A stretch of 5,006 nt of DNA from Spirosoma sp. (GTDB lineage: Bacteria; Bacteroidota; Bacteroidia; Cytophagales; Spirosomataceae). The position numbers and the translations under genes are program-made. The stretch spans positions 1 through 5,006 of the forward strand of contig JANXVQ010000898.1 in the NCBI GenBank assembly GCA_025351545.1. Reading direction: 5' to 3'. Below, piece by piece: positions 1 to 5,006 of the stretch. The notes below the pieces were generated by a model, which worked only from the letters and a program-made list of their open reading frames with translations, was not told where the DNA came from and made no database searches. Each line of letters begins with the position of its first letter. Positions within the stretch are counted from its first letter, which is position 1.

Positions 1-1271
1 TACCAGGGGTATTCCCATTTGTCGGGCATCGAAATAACGCCCGCATTGATAAGTTGCAGCCAGGTATGATTGCGCCCCAATGTCCGTTCGGGGGGCGGTG
101 GTGGCCCGTTCTGATCCCCCGCAAGCCACCTCGACACATCGTAGTAATAGTACTGTTTACTCCAGAGCATGCCGGCAAATGCCTGCCGTTGCACGAGTTT
201 CTCGTCGGTGGTGGCTTCGGCTGGCTGAATGTCGGCGTAGAATTCATCAGCTTCCGTTTTTCGCTGAGCAAAAATCGGATCAAAATCAGTGAAGGGTTGA
301 GTCAGTCCCGTCCCGACCTCGCCCGTGGCTTCGAGCCGGAGACGAATAGTTGCCGACCCACCAGCCGCAATGTTCAGCGTGTAATGTGCCGCAACTTTGG
401 TACCCTTATGAGCGGGATTGACCGTATCGGCACCCCGCAACACATAGTCGTTGATACCATCTTTAGGGTAGCGAGACCCATTGTGCGTATTGTAGAGCCG
501 GGCAATATTAGTTTCATTTTCGCAGAAGATCCATTCGGGCTGACCTTCGGCATGTAAAATGTATCGGCCCAGGGCCGAATCCTCAACAGATACCGTTTTG
601 TCAGGTTGCAATACCAGCGAAGGGCGGTAGTTTGGCACCCCATCGGAGTCGTCGCCAAATACCCACGTGTTACGAAACCAGAGTGTTGGCAACGCATGCA
701 GAACGGCCGCTTCAGAACCGCGATTATGTACCGTTACGGTCATTAATATATCCTGAGGACCCGCTTTGGCATACTCAACAAAGACATCGAAATAGCGATC
801 ATCATCGAACAGCCCCGTATCGAGTAATTCAAACTCGGGGTCCCGGCGAGTACGACGGCGATTTTCGTCCAGAAGTCTCTCGTACGGATAAGCGGTTTGG
901 GGATACTTATAGAGCATTCGCTGGTACGAGTGCGTCGGGGTGTTATCTATATAGTAATAGAGTTCTTTAACATCTTCACCGTGATTACCCTCGGCGTTGG
1001 TCAAGCCGAAATACCGCTCTTTTAAAATCGCATCCTGCCCATTCCAGAGTGAGAGGGCAAGGCAAAGTTGTTGCCTGTCGTCGGAGAAACCCGCTATACC
1101 CTCTTCGCCCCAGCGATACGTATAGCTTCGGGCCATGTCGTGGGTCGTGTAATTCCAGGCATCACCGTTTGAACTATAATCTTCACGCACGGTGCCCCAC
1201 TGTCGGTCGGAGACGTAAGGTCCCCATTGCCGCCAGGCAGGGTCTTCTAAACGGTTTTGTTCGGTGGTCAT
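1..1271 (-). CDS. GH63/MGH1-like glycoside hydrolase ('glucosidase'), N-terminal 423 codons, C-terminus outside window
   Basis: The frame is open from ATG at 1271 to the window edge with no stop, so the gene is cut by the window and not visibly broken. The protein starts MTTEQNRLEDPAWRQWGPY. It carries the N-terminal signature I associate with bacterial 'glucosidase' proteins of the GH63/MGH1-like group: WGPYVSDRQWGTVREDYS (about 16-33), YRWGEEGIAGFSDDRQ (52-67), LWNGQDAILKERYFGLT, EGNHGEDVKELYYYIDNTPT, and LPTLWFRNTWVFGD. A Pro-rich stretch (390-394) precedes GRNHTW and ISMPDKWEYPW (413-423), which is about where the (alpha/alpha)6 catalytic barrel begins in this family. Full-length relatives are roughly 880 residues, so about half is here, and the catalytic acids lie off the edge. 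No signal peptide is visible, which suggests a cytoplasmic enzyme on an alpha-glucoside or glucosyl/mannosyl-glycerate type substrate; the substrate is inferred. It sits 111 bp downstream of a co-directional glucose dehydrogenase-like gene. The family call is strong; the substrate is not. Confidence 0.87.
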   Translation of the reverse strand, partial: MTTEQNRLEDPAWRQWGPYVSDRQWGTVREDYSSNGDAWNYTTHDMARSYTYRWGEEGIAGFSDDRQQLCLALSLWNGQDAILKERYFGLTNAEGNHGEDVKELYYYIDNTPTHSYQRMLYKYPQTAYPYERLLDENRRRTRRDPEFELLDTGLFDDDRYFDVFVEYAKAGPQDILMTVTVHNRGSEAAVLHALPTLWFRNTWVFGDDSDGVPNYRPSLVLQPDKTVSVEDSALGRYILHAEGQPEWIFCENETNIARLYNTHNGSRYPKDGINDYVLRGADTVNPAHKGTKVAAHYTLNIAAGGSATIRLRLEATGEVGTGLTQPFTDFDPIFAQRKTEADEFYADIQPAEATTDEKLVQRQAFAGMLWSKQYYYYDVSRWLAGDQNGPPPPPERTLGRNHTWLQLINAGVISMPDKWEYPW

Positions 1272-1278
1272 AGGGTTT

Positions 1279-1364
1279 TAATGGACAATAAGTACGCAAA
1301 TGGGTAATTAGCAATGGAAATAGGCTGATTATTTATTGTCCATTTGCATACTCATTATCCATTA
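1279..1364 (-). promoter_or_regulatory. Long imperfect hairpin between the SDR gene and the glucosidase start
   Basis: Arms 1279-1303 and 1340-1364 are inverted repeats. Of 25 positions, 22 are Watson-Crick, and the other three (1286/1357, 1290/1353, 1295/1348) become G.U pairs only in RNA made from the minus strand, the direction of both flanking genes. Two mismatches then follow, and three more pairs (1306-1308 with 1335-1337) can extend the stem inward. The downstream arm ends seven bases before the glucosidase ATG, so a folded leader would crowd its ribosome-binding region. No U-tract follows, so it is not a classical terminator. It could be a translational control element, an mRNA processing or stability hairpin, or a member of an interspersed palindromic repeat family. 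The pairing is seen directly; function is inferred. Confidence 0.6.
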
Positions 1365-1385
1365 TTAATTATGCATTAATTATTA
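1351..1385. repeat. Degenerate 7-bp tandem repeat (consensus near TCCATTA)
   Basis: Five consecutive heptamers can be read in register: CTCATTA, TCCATTA, TTAATTA, TGCATTA, ATTATTA. The array overlaps one arm of the hairpin at 1279-1364 and runs into the stop codon of the SDR gene (1383-1385). Heptameric short tandem repeats rich in ATTA are known in intergenic DNA of some bacteria, notably cyanobacteria. The units here are degenerate and AT-rich, so part of the periodicity may be chance. Confidence 0.4.
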
Positions 1386-2192
1386 TCCGTTTGTCGAAAA
1401 ACCTTCAAAAACGGTCATACCGCCATCAATAAATATACTGGCACCCGTAATATAGTCAGACTGATCAGAAGACAGAAAAACCGCCAGATTGCCAATGTCG
1501 GCAGGCTGGCCGATGCGATTATACGGAATCAAGGTCATCAGACTGTTTAGGGCTTGGGGCGTTTCCCAGGCGGCCCGGTTGATAGGCGTCTGAATGGCTC
1601 CCGGACAAATGCTGTTAACCCGAATTTTACGATCTCCGTATTCCTGCGCCAGTGACTGCATCAGCATTTTAATGCCCCCTTTCGATGTAGCGTAGTTGGC
1701 ATGTCCACCCCACGGAATAAGTTCATGAACCGAACTCATACAAATAATTTTCCCGGTGGCCACTGACACCTCGGGGCGCGGTCCCCGGCGCAGAAATTCC
1801 CGAATGGCTTCGCGGGCACAAAGAAACTGGCCCGTCAGGTTAACGCCGATAACAGTGTTCCACTGTTCGAGTGTCATTTCGTCGAACTTTGCATCGCGTT
1901 GCAAGCCCGCGTTATTCACCAGAATATCGACCGTGCCATATTGAGCCACAACATCGGCAAAGAGCTTTATGACCTGATCTTCCTTGCTAACATCGCACTG
2001 GGCTACGGTGCCCGTTCCGCCCGCGTCGGTAATTTCTTTTAATACGGCATCGGCCGCTGGCTTTGTTGCCTCAACAGGATAGTTTACAACTACAGTTGCG
2101 CCCGCAGTCGCCAGCGATTTCGCTACTCCGGCACCGATACCACTGCTTGCCCCGGTGATTATGGCAATTTGCCCTTTCAATACCTGATCCAT
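1383..2192 (-). CDS. SDR-family glucose 1-dehydrogenase-like oxidoreductase
   Basis: A complete 269-residue classical short-chain dehydrogenase, the usual length for the family. The Rossmann cofactor motif TGASSGIG is at 13-20 and NNAG at 93-96. The catalytic tetrad is intact: N118 (VNLTG), S154 (CMSSVHE), Y167 and K171 (YATSK). PG follows at 197-198. The stretches SSVHELIPW, YATSKGGIKMLM, GAIQTPIN and IDGGMT closely follow Bacillus glucose 1-dehydrogenase (EC 1.1.1.47), which oxidises beta-D-glucose to gluconolactone with NAD(P)+. A short insert around 136-147 (RGPRPEVSVATG) makes it slightly longer than the Bacillus enzyme; I recall the same insert in many glucose dehydrogenase-annotated SDRs of other phyla. 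The start fits the family, whose members begin a few residues before the first beta-strand. No strong Shine-Dalgarno is seen. It is probably a soluble cytoplasmic tetramer. It is upstream of, and co-directional with, the glucosidase gene, suggesting oxidation of sugar released by that enzyme. Substrate choice within the SDR family remains uncertain. Confidence 0.88.
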   Translation of the reverse strand: MDQVLKGQIAIITGASSGIGAGVAKSLATAGATVVVNYPVEATKPAADAVLKEITDAGGTGTVAQCDVSKEDQVIKLFADVVAQYGTVDILVNNAGLQRDAKFDEMTLEQWNTVIGVNLTGQFLCAREAIREFLRRGPRPEVSVATGKIICMSSVHELIPWGGHANYATSKGGIKMLMQSLAQEYGDRKIRVNSICPGAIQTPINRAAWETPQALNSLMTLIPYNRIGQPADIGNLAVFLSSDQSDYITGASIFIDGGMTVFEGFSTNG

Positions 2193-2237
2193 GAGTTTCT
2201 TATATGTGTTTAATTGTAAGCGGCTTTAGCCCGATTT

Positions 2238-2255
2238 TGTTAAGGACAATTAACA
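2238..2255. promoter_or_regulatory. Inverted repeat, possible operator in the SDR leader
   Basis: TGTTAA and TTAACA form a perfect 6-bp inverted repeat around a 6-bp spacer. It lies just downstream of the predicted start of SDR transcription and about 46 bp before its ATG, a position suited to a repressor site. The arms are AT-rich, so chance occurrence is possible, and no cognate regulator gene is present in the window. Confidence 0.3.
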
Positions 2256-2276
2256 GGAGGGCCCGTGTTTGTGGTC

Positions 2277-2307
2277 GAAAAGTACAGACGGACTGGTGGT
2301 TATTCAA
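2277..2307 (-). promoter_or_regulatory. Candidate Bacteroidota-type promoter for the SDR gene
   Basis: On the minus strand TTG (2307-2305) is followed after 20 bases by TACTTTTC (2284-2277). This resembles the Bacteroidota sigma factor consensus of TTG near -33 and TAnnTTTG near -7, with seven of eight bases matching in the second box. It would start transcription near 2270, giving a leader of about 77 bases. It may also serve the downstream glucosidase, since no separate promoter was recognised in their 111-bp gap. Confidence 0.4.
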
Positions 2308-2377
2308 TAAATTAATCAACTGTTAATCTACTAGAAATCATTTGACGAGACACCAACAAGGAAGGTCACGCCTTAGG

Positions 2378-2395
2378 CCAATTTTGTTAAATTGG
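2378..2395. promoter_or_regulatory. Perfect 7-bp inverted repeat CCAATTT-TGTT-AAATTGG
   Basis: Perfect arms at 2378-2384 and 2389-2395 surround a 4-base loop. It sits upstream of both predicted divergent promoters, where an operator or activator site would be expected. No U-tract or other terminator feature follows. A protein-binding role is inferred only from symmetry and position. Confidence 0.35.
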
Positions 2396-2433
2396 ATTAT
2401 AGATATGAAAATTATACGCTCAACCGTATACAG

Positions 2434-2448
2434 TCCTAAAATTTAGGA
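2434..2448. promoter_or_regulatory. 15-bp perfect palindrome TCCTAAA-A-TTTAGGA
   Basis: Two 7-bp arms surround a single central base. With almost no loop it is better suited to binding a dimeric protein on DNA than to forming an RNA hairpin. It lies about 45 bp upstream of the promoter-like element of the plus-strand secreted-protein gene. The regulator is unknown. Confidence 0.35.
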
Positions 2449-2490
2449 TTATTAGAAAAATACAACTTATACGTCATTTATAGGGACTTG

Positions 2491-2520
2491 TTGCACTTTT
2501 CCAATAAAGGCCCTAATTTG
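2491..2520 (+). promoter_or_regulatory. Weak candidate promoter for the secreted-protein gene
   Basis: TTG (2491-2493) is followed after 20 bases by TAATTTG (2514-2520), which is one base short of the TAnnTTTG box of Bacteroidota promoters. Transcription would begin near 2527, giving a leader of roughly 115 bases. The spacing is good but the second box is imperfect, and the region is AT-rich. Confidence 0.25.
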
Positions 2521-2643
2521 CTCAGAAGTAATATAATTAAAAAATGAATATTTCGTAAAACACTGGTTTCCAGCATAGCAGCTATTGCACTGAAGCATAT
2601 TCTTACCACACCTTTGTCCCGGTAAAACAAAAATTTCAAACCA

Positions 2644-3249
2644 ATGAAAAAATTCCGTTTATCAATCGCTGTTCTATTATCAGCATGGAGTCTGGCAGGC
2701 ATGGGAGATGCCAAAGCCGACACAGGATCAGGAATGAGTGGTGTGAAAGTTGAGAAGTCCGAACAAAAGAAAGTACGCATCTATACATTACCGGGAGCAT
2801 CGGTTGACGTGGCAATTATTGATGCCGACGGCAACGTTCTCTATCGGGGCATTATTTCAAAAAACGCCAAACGGTCAACCTCGTTCAACCTAAACAGCTT
2901 GCCCGATGGTCAGTATTATCTGACTGCCGGTAACAACGCCTGGTGGATGTCGCAGGGGCTGACGATCAAAGCAAATGCGCTGAATGTAGACGAGCGCAAT
3001 TTGCAACAACTAACGCAGCCAACGCTGACAGCTTACGAAAAGAATAAGATTGAAGTGGTTCTGCCAGCCAGGAACGTAGAGAATGCCAATGTGTCGATCT
3101 ACGATGCCCAGAATGTATTGGTGCAAACGGCCACTTTCAAAGGTTCGGTTCGCCGGTTCGATTTATCGGGTATGCCCGATGGAGCTTATACATTCGTAGT
3201 TGGTCCAAATCAGAAGCAGTTCACAACTCATGTTGATATTCAACACTAA
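2644..3249 (+). CDS. Secreted protein with two tandem beta-rich units, function unknown
   Basis: The 201-residue protein begins with a clear signal peptide: MKK, a hydrophobic core at about 6-20, and an AKA|D cleavage site after residue 25. It is therefore predicted to leave the cytoplasm, probably to the periplasm or cell surface. The mature part holds two similar units, about 43-108 and 135-199. Each begins with a short strand (KVRIYTLP; KIEVVLP), continues with a V-x-I-x-D-A pattern (VAIIDADGNVLY; VSIYDAQNVLV), and ends with LPDGQYYL or MPDGAYTF. The D-L-S-x-x-P-D-G-x-Y pattern resembles the immunoglobulin-like folds of type IX secretion C-terminal domains and related small Bacteroidota proteins. 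The second unit ends almost at the C-terminus. I do not recognise a named family or enzymatic motif. The start was chosen because it gives the intact signal peptide; A-rich bases rather than a Shine-Dalgarno precede it. The gene appears monocistronic, with its own terminator downstream. Confidence 0.85.
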   Translation: MKKFRLSIAVLLSAWSLAGMGDAKADTGSGMSGVKVEKSEQKKVRIYTLPGASVDVAIIDADGNVLYRGIISKNAKRSTSFNLNSLPDGQYYLTAGNNAWWMSQGLTIKANALNVDERNLQQLTQPTLTAYEKNKIEVVLPARNVENANVSIYDAQNVLVQTATFKGSVRRFDLSGMPDGAYTFVVGPNQKQFTTHVDIQH

Positions 3250-3355
3250 GCTTCCGGTAACCTACCATTATTAGCCTTTTGGCTGTTCATTACACTTTCT
3301 CAACTTCACGAGCGGTCAGTCTTTTCGGACAAGCCTGGTCGCCACCCAATTCCCG

Positions 3356-3389
3356 CCCGCTGCCTTCTCAGGAATGCAGCGGGTTTTTT
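3356..3389 (+). terminator. Rho-independent terminator
   Basis: An 8-bp GC-rich stem, CCCGCTGC (3356-3363) with GCAGCGGG (3376-3383), closes a 12-base loop and is followed directly by TTTTTT (3384-3389). It ends transcription from the secreted-protein gene, about 107 bp after its stop. It lies eight bases short of the convergent uvsE stop. Read from the minus strand the stem is not followed by a U-run, so it should act mainly on plus-strand transcripts. Confidence 0.85.
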
Positions 3390-3397
3390 CTGACTTA

Positions 3398-4288
3398 TTA
3401 CACTTCGCCACGAAGCCTCAGTATCGCCAATTCTTTCATCTTACTCTCGAACACAATATCTACGTCTTTGCCATAAGTATTCACGGGCGAATAGAGCCAG
3501 TCGGCGTGGGCTTCACGCCGGGCTTTAGGATCTTCATGCATCTGTCGTGAATCGGAGAAGTGAAAAACGGGCCGGACATCCCAGGTATTATACGCCATCA
3601 TAAAGGCCTCCTCTTCAGTCAATTGGCCGGGATTGAGTGAATGGTGGAAATAATCGAAAACGATAGGTATACCAATGGTTTCATGCAGAAACATCAAATC
3701 AGCAACGGTATAGAGACTCAGCCGGTCATCATTTTCGACGGTCAGGCGGGCGCGTAGATTTTCGGAAAGGAGATTGAAATTTTGAGCAAACCGGGCCATT
3801 GTTGCGGCTTTGTCGCCATACGTGCCCCCTACGTGAATATTTATTTTGTTCCAGTGCGAGGGTTTCAACCCCATCACATCAAACAGCTCCGACTGGTGTT
3901 CGAGATCAGTAAGGGTATTATCCAACACCCTTCCCTGTCCGGCCAGCTGGTTGAACGGTCCCGGATGGCGGGTTAATCGAATAGGCCGACTCCCAATTTC
4001 TTCGAGCGTTGCCCGGATGTCAGGATAGTCGGGCAGGTTAGCCATTCGGTATTCAGATGCCCAGGGAAATAAGTCGGATGAGATGCGAAACAGTCGAAAG
4101 CCGTGTTCGAGATTCCAGTCTACGATTTTCAGTAAATCCTGCACATTTTTCAATGCCAGTTCTGAAGCATAGACTATGCCCTTTTCGGTAAACGTCTTTT
4201 TAATCATTCCCCGATTAGTCGTGATTTTATCGGGCTGAAGGCTCAGATTGATACAGGCGTATCCAGCATTTGGCAGTGTCAATTCCAT
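3398..4288 (-). CDS. uvsE: UV damage endonuclease (UVDE/UvsE)
   Basis: UVDE nicks DNA immediately 5' of UV photoproducts and some other lesions, starting a repair route independent of UvrABC. The 296-residue length matches bacterial UVDEs, a metal-dependent TIM barrel. Signatures in order: GYACINLSL (9-17), NLEHGFRLFRISSDLFPW (59-76), RHPGPFNQL (107-115), NIHVGGTYGDK (150-160), LTVENDD (182-188), FDYFHHSLNPG (211-221), PVFHFSDSRQ (240-249), EAHADWL (259-265), DIVFESKMKE (277-286). From memory of the Thermus enzyme, likely active-site or metal ligands are Y10, N14, H108, H152, E185, D212, H215, H243, H261 and E281, all present. Two expected positions differ: D72 where Thermus has His, and V241 where it has a modified Lys. 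The ATG places Y10 and N14 a few residues in, as in relatives. The gene stands alone, convergent with the secreted-protein gene and divergent from 4445-4837. No SOS-type operator was recognised upstream. Confidence 0.95.
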   Translation of the reverse strand: MELTLPNAGYACINLSLQPDKITTNRGMIKKTFTEKGIVYASELALKNVQDLLKIVDWNLEHGFRLFRISSDLFPWASEYRMANLPDYPDIRATLEEIGSRPIRLTRHPGPFNQLAGQGRVLDNTLTDLEHQSELFDVMGLKPSHWNKINIHVGGTYGDKAATMARFAQNFNLLSENLRARLTVENDDRLSLYTVADLMFLHETIGIPIVFDYFHHSLNPGQLTEEEAFMMAYNTWDVRPVFHFSDSRQMHEDPKARREAHADWLYSPVNTYGKDVDIVFESKMKELAILRLRGEV

Positions 4289-4444
4289 GCTGCGTTAACT
4301 GGATGTGTAGCCTTGCAGTTTTGGCAGATTTACCGTTCGTTCAAAAGTCGGGTGGTTAACTACTTAAATCACCGTTGTGTGACTTATCTTCCAACCAGAA
4401 GTCGTATGCTTTTTAAGCTGGACTGATTCAGAACAGAATTCCTT

Positions 4445-4837
4445 ATGGAAGATTTTTCGCCGGAACAAATTGATGGGATTGCGACTGCCTACTGCGACAT
4501 GGCTCGTTCGCTGAACGAGTTTCAGGCTTTGCACTGGTCTGAACTCACGCATGAGCAGCAGTTAGATCTGAATGCGTACCAAAACAGTTTGCTCAATCGG
4601 GCGCAGGATATTCAAACGCGAACGAGTAAACCGGCCTTTATCAATGCAGAGCAGGTCTCCATTCTTATTAAGCAGGCGACCGATAAAGCCAAAGCCTGTT
4701 TACTACAACTCGACAATCTGCCCATTGCGCTCAACATTGGGGCCATGACAGTAGCCTTAGCCTCTTATGCCGCCCGCGCGAATTTGCGAGGTATCGAAAT
4801 CGCCCGGCGCGAATTAGAGGAATTGGCAAGGTATTAA
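4445..4837 (+). CDS. Small helical protein of unknown function
   Basis: A 130-residue protein that I do not recognise. It looks almost wholly alpha-helical, with likely helices at about 7-32, 35-58, 67-91 and 93-128, and few Gly or Pro breaks. Residues about 92-110 (LPIALNIGAMTVALASYAA) form an uncharged, moderately hydrophobic stretch that could be a buried helix or a weak membrane segment. The last 18 residues are an Arg/Glu-rich amphipathic helix (IEIARRELEELARY). There is no signal peptide, and I see no catalytic or metal motif; the two Cys (C17, C85) are isolated. The start at 4445 gives the longest frame. No clear Shine-Dalgarno precedes it, as elsewhere in the window. Codon use matches the neighbouring genes and the frame is uninterrupted, so I take it as real. 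It is divergent from uvsE across 156 bp in which I found no convincing promoter. Any link to DNA repair is unsupported. Confidence 0.72.
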   Translation: MEDFSPEQIDGIATAYCDMARSLNEFQALHWSELTHEQQLDLNAYQNSLLNRAQDIQTRTSKPAFINAEQVSILIKQATDKAKACLLQLDNLPIALNIGAMTVALASYAARANLRGIEIARRELEELARY

Positions 4838-4848
4838 AAAGGAGAAAT

Positions 4849-4952
4849 GAGCGTAAGTAAGTATTCATGCAAGAAACTTTGACAAAGTTGATAACTCTGA
4901 TGATCAATGGACTATAGTATCAGCTTTGTCAAAGTTCAGTTTAAGTACGCTC
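4849..4952. repeat. Nested inverted repeat of two AACTTTGACAAAGTT-like palindromes
   Basis: The core arms 4875-4893 and 4918-4936 pair over 19 positions around a 24-base loop. The only non-Watson-Crick position, 4888/4923, is U.G in plus-strand RNA. Each arm is itself palindromic: AACTTTG-A-CAAAGTT at 4875-4889 and CTTTG-T-CAAAG at 4924-4934. An outer 7-bp pair GAGCGTA (4849-4855) / TACGCTC (4946-4952) flanks the core asymmetrically. The block starts 11 bases after the stop of the 130-residue protein gene. It could end transcription or protect the 3' end of that mRNA, though no U-run follows. Palindromes within inverted repeats also resemble REP/BIME-type or MITE-like elements. No target-site duplication or transposase is visible. 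Confidence 0.6.
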
Positions 4953-5006
4953 TCTCTAATTTACAAAATTAACCCAGATGGCGCTTTCACGCCCACTAGC
5001 TCAATA

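Larger units (their letters stand above)
2193..2643. other. 451-bp AT-rich divergent intergenic region
   Basis: This stretch separates the minus-strand SDR gene from the plus-strand secreted-protein gene and must carry both promoters. I see no convincing coding sequence: the one longer minus-strand frame reaching into it is a shadow of the secreted-protein gene. It contains one promoter-like element per direction, three short perfect inverted repeats (2238-2255, 2378-2395, 2434-2448), and a 10-bp direct repeat ATTTTGTTAA at 2234-2243 and 2381-2390. A small CTGG/CCAG inverted repeat (2563-2573) and an ATAGC/GCTAT pair lie in the presumed leader of the plus-strand gene. Confidence 0.6.

Noticed and set aside
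390..398. Poly-proline run in the glucosidase (residues 390-394, encoded near 90-104) as an oddity
   Set aside because: A Pro-rich linker before the catalytic region is, as I recall, common in this family, so it is not evidence of fusion or a frameshift. The coordinates of this entry are residue numbers.
54..557. 167-codon plus-strand open frame
   Set aside because: It lies antisense inside the glucosidase gene, whose protein is clearly recognisable. The translation has no family resemblance and is rich in Arg/Pro, as expected of a shadow frame.
374..697. 107-codon minus-strand open frame
   Set aside because: It is in a different minus frame from the glucosidase, which covers this whole interval with recognisable family motifs.
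632..970. 112-codon plus-strand open frame, and a similar one at 1049-1273
   Set aside because: Both are antisense to the N-terminal part of the glucosidase and show no plausible protein features.
2478..2780. 100-codon minus-strand frame spanning the start of the secreted-protein gene
   Set aside because: It overlaps the signal-peptide region of a well-supported plus-strand gene. Its hydrophobic stretch is a by-product of the AT-rich leader.
3279..3476. 65-codon plus-strand frame
   Set aside because: It runs through the terminator hairpin at 3356-3389 and into the antisense of uvsE, and has no recognisable content.
4364..4552. 62-codon minus-strand frame
   Set aside because: It overlaps the 5' part of the 130-residue gene and the gap before it. 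The translation is basic and low in structure, and the plus-strand frame is the better gene.
4847..4882. 11-codon ORF (MSVSKYSCKKL) behind a GGAG sequence
   Set aside because: The GGAG is only two bases from the ATG, Shine-Dalgarno use is weak elsewhere in the window, and the frame ends inside the inverted repeat. Probably chance.
4980..4993. GGCG/CGCC hairpin near the right edge
   Set aside because: Only four base pairs with no U-run in the visible sequence; too weak to call a terminator.

Overview
The window looks like chromosomal DNA of a Cytophagales-type member of the Bacteroidota, perhaps a Spirosoma relative. This is an inference from several signs: near-balanced base composition, little or no Shine-Dalgarno sequence before the starts, promoter-like TTG / TAnnTTTG-type elements, and the protein set (a long GH63-like glucosidase, a glucose 1-dehydrogenase-type SDR, a bacterial UVDE, and a secreted beta-rich protein with D-L-S-x-x-P-D-G-x-Y motifs). 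No mobile-element gene, CRISPR array, tRNA or rRNA gene was found.

Layout. Positions 1-1271 (minus) hold the first 423 codons of a GH63/MGH1-like glycoside hydrolase that runs off the left edge. Behind a 111-bp gap filled by a long imperfect hairpin and a heptamer repeat lies 1383-2192 (minus), a complete SDR closely resembling glucose 1-dehydrogenase. The two genes are co-directional and probably form a small sugar-processing unit: the hydrolase would release a sugar such as glucose and the dehydrogenase would oxidise it. A 451-bp AT-rich divergent region with three short palindromes and two promoter-like sequences separates them from 2644-3249 (plus), an exported protein built from two similar beta-rich units. 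That gene ends in a good intrinsic terminator (3356-3389), facing the convergent uvsE gene at 3398-4288 (minus, UV damage endonuclease). Positions 4445-4837 (plus) encode a small, mostly helical protein that I do not recognise. It is followed by a long inverted repeat made of two AACTTTGACAAAGTT-like palindromes (4875-4936).

The genes look like ordinary housekeeping or accessory chromosomal genes, and I see no new multi-gene system. The most interesting signals are non-coding. One is the 25-bp hairpin immediately before the glucosidase start, whose three non-Watson-Crick positions are all G.U on the transcribed strand. The other is the double-palindrome inverted repeat after the last gene. 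A secondary point is that UvsE appears to lack the lysine recalled as a modified active-site residue in Thermus UVDE.
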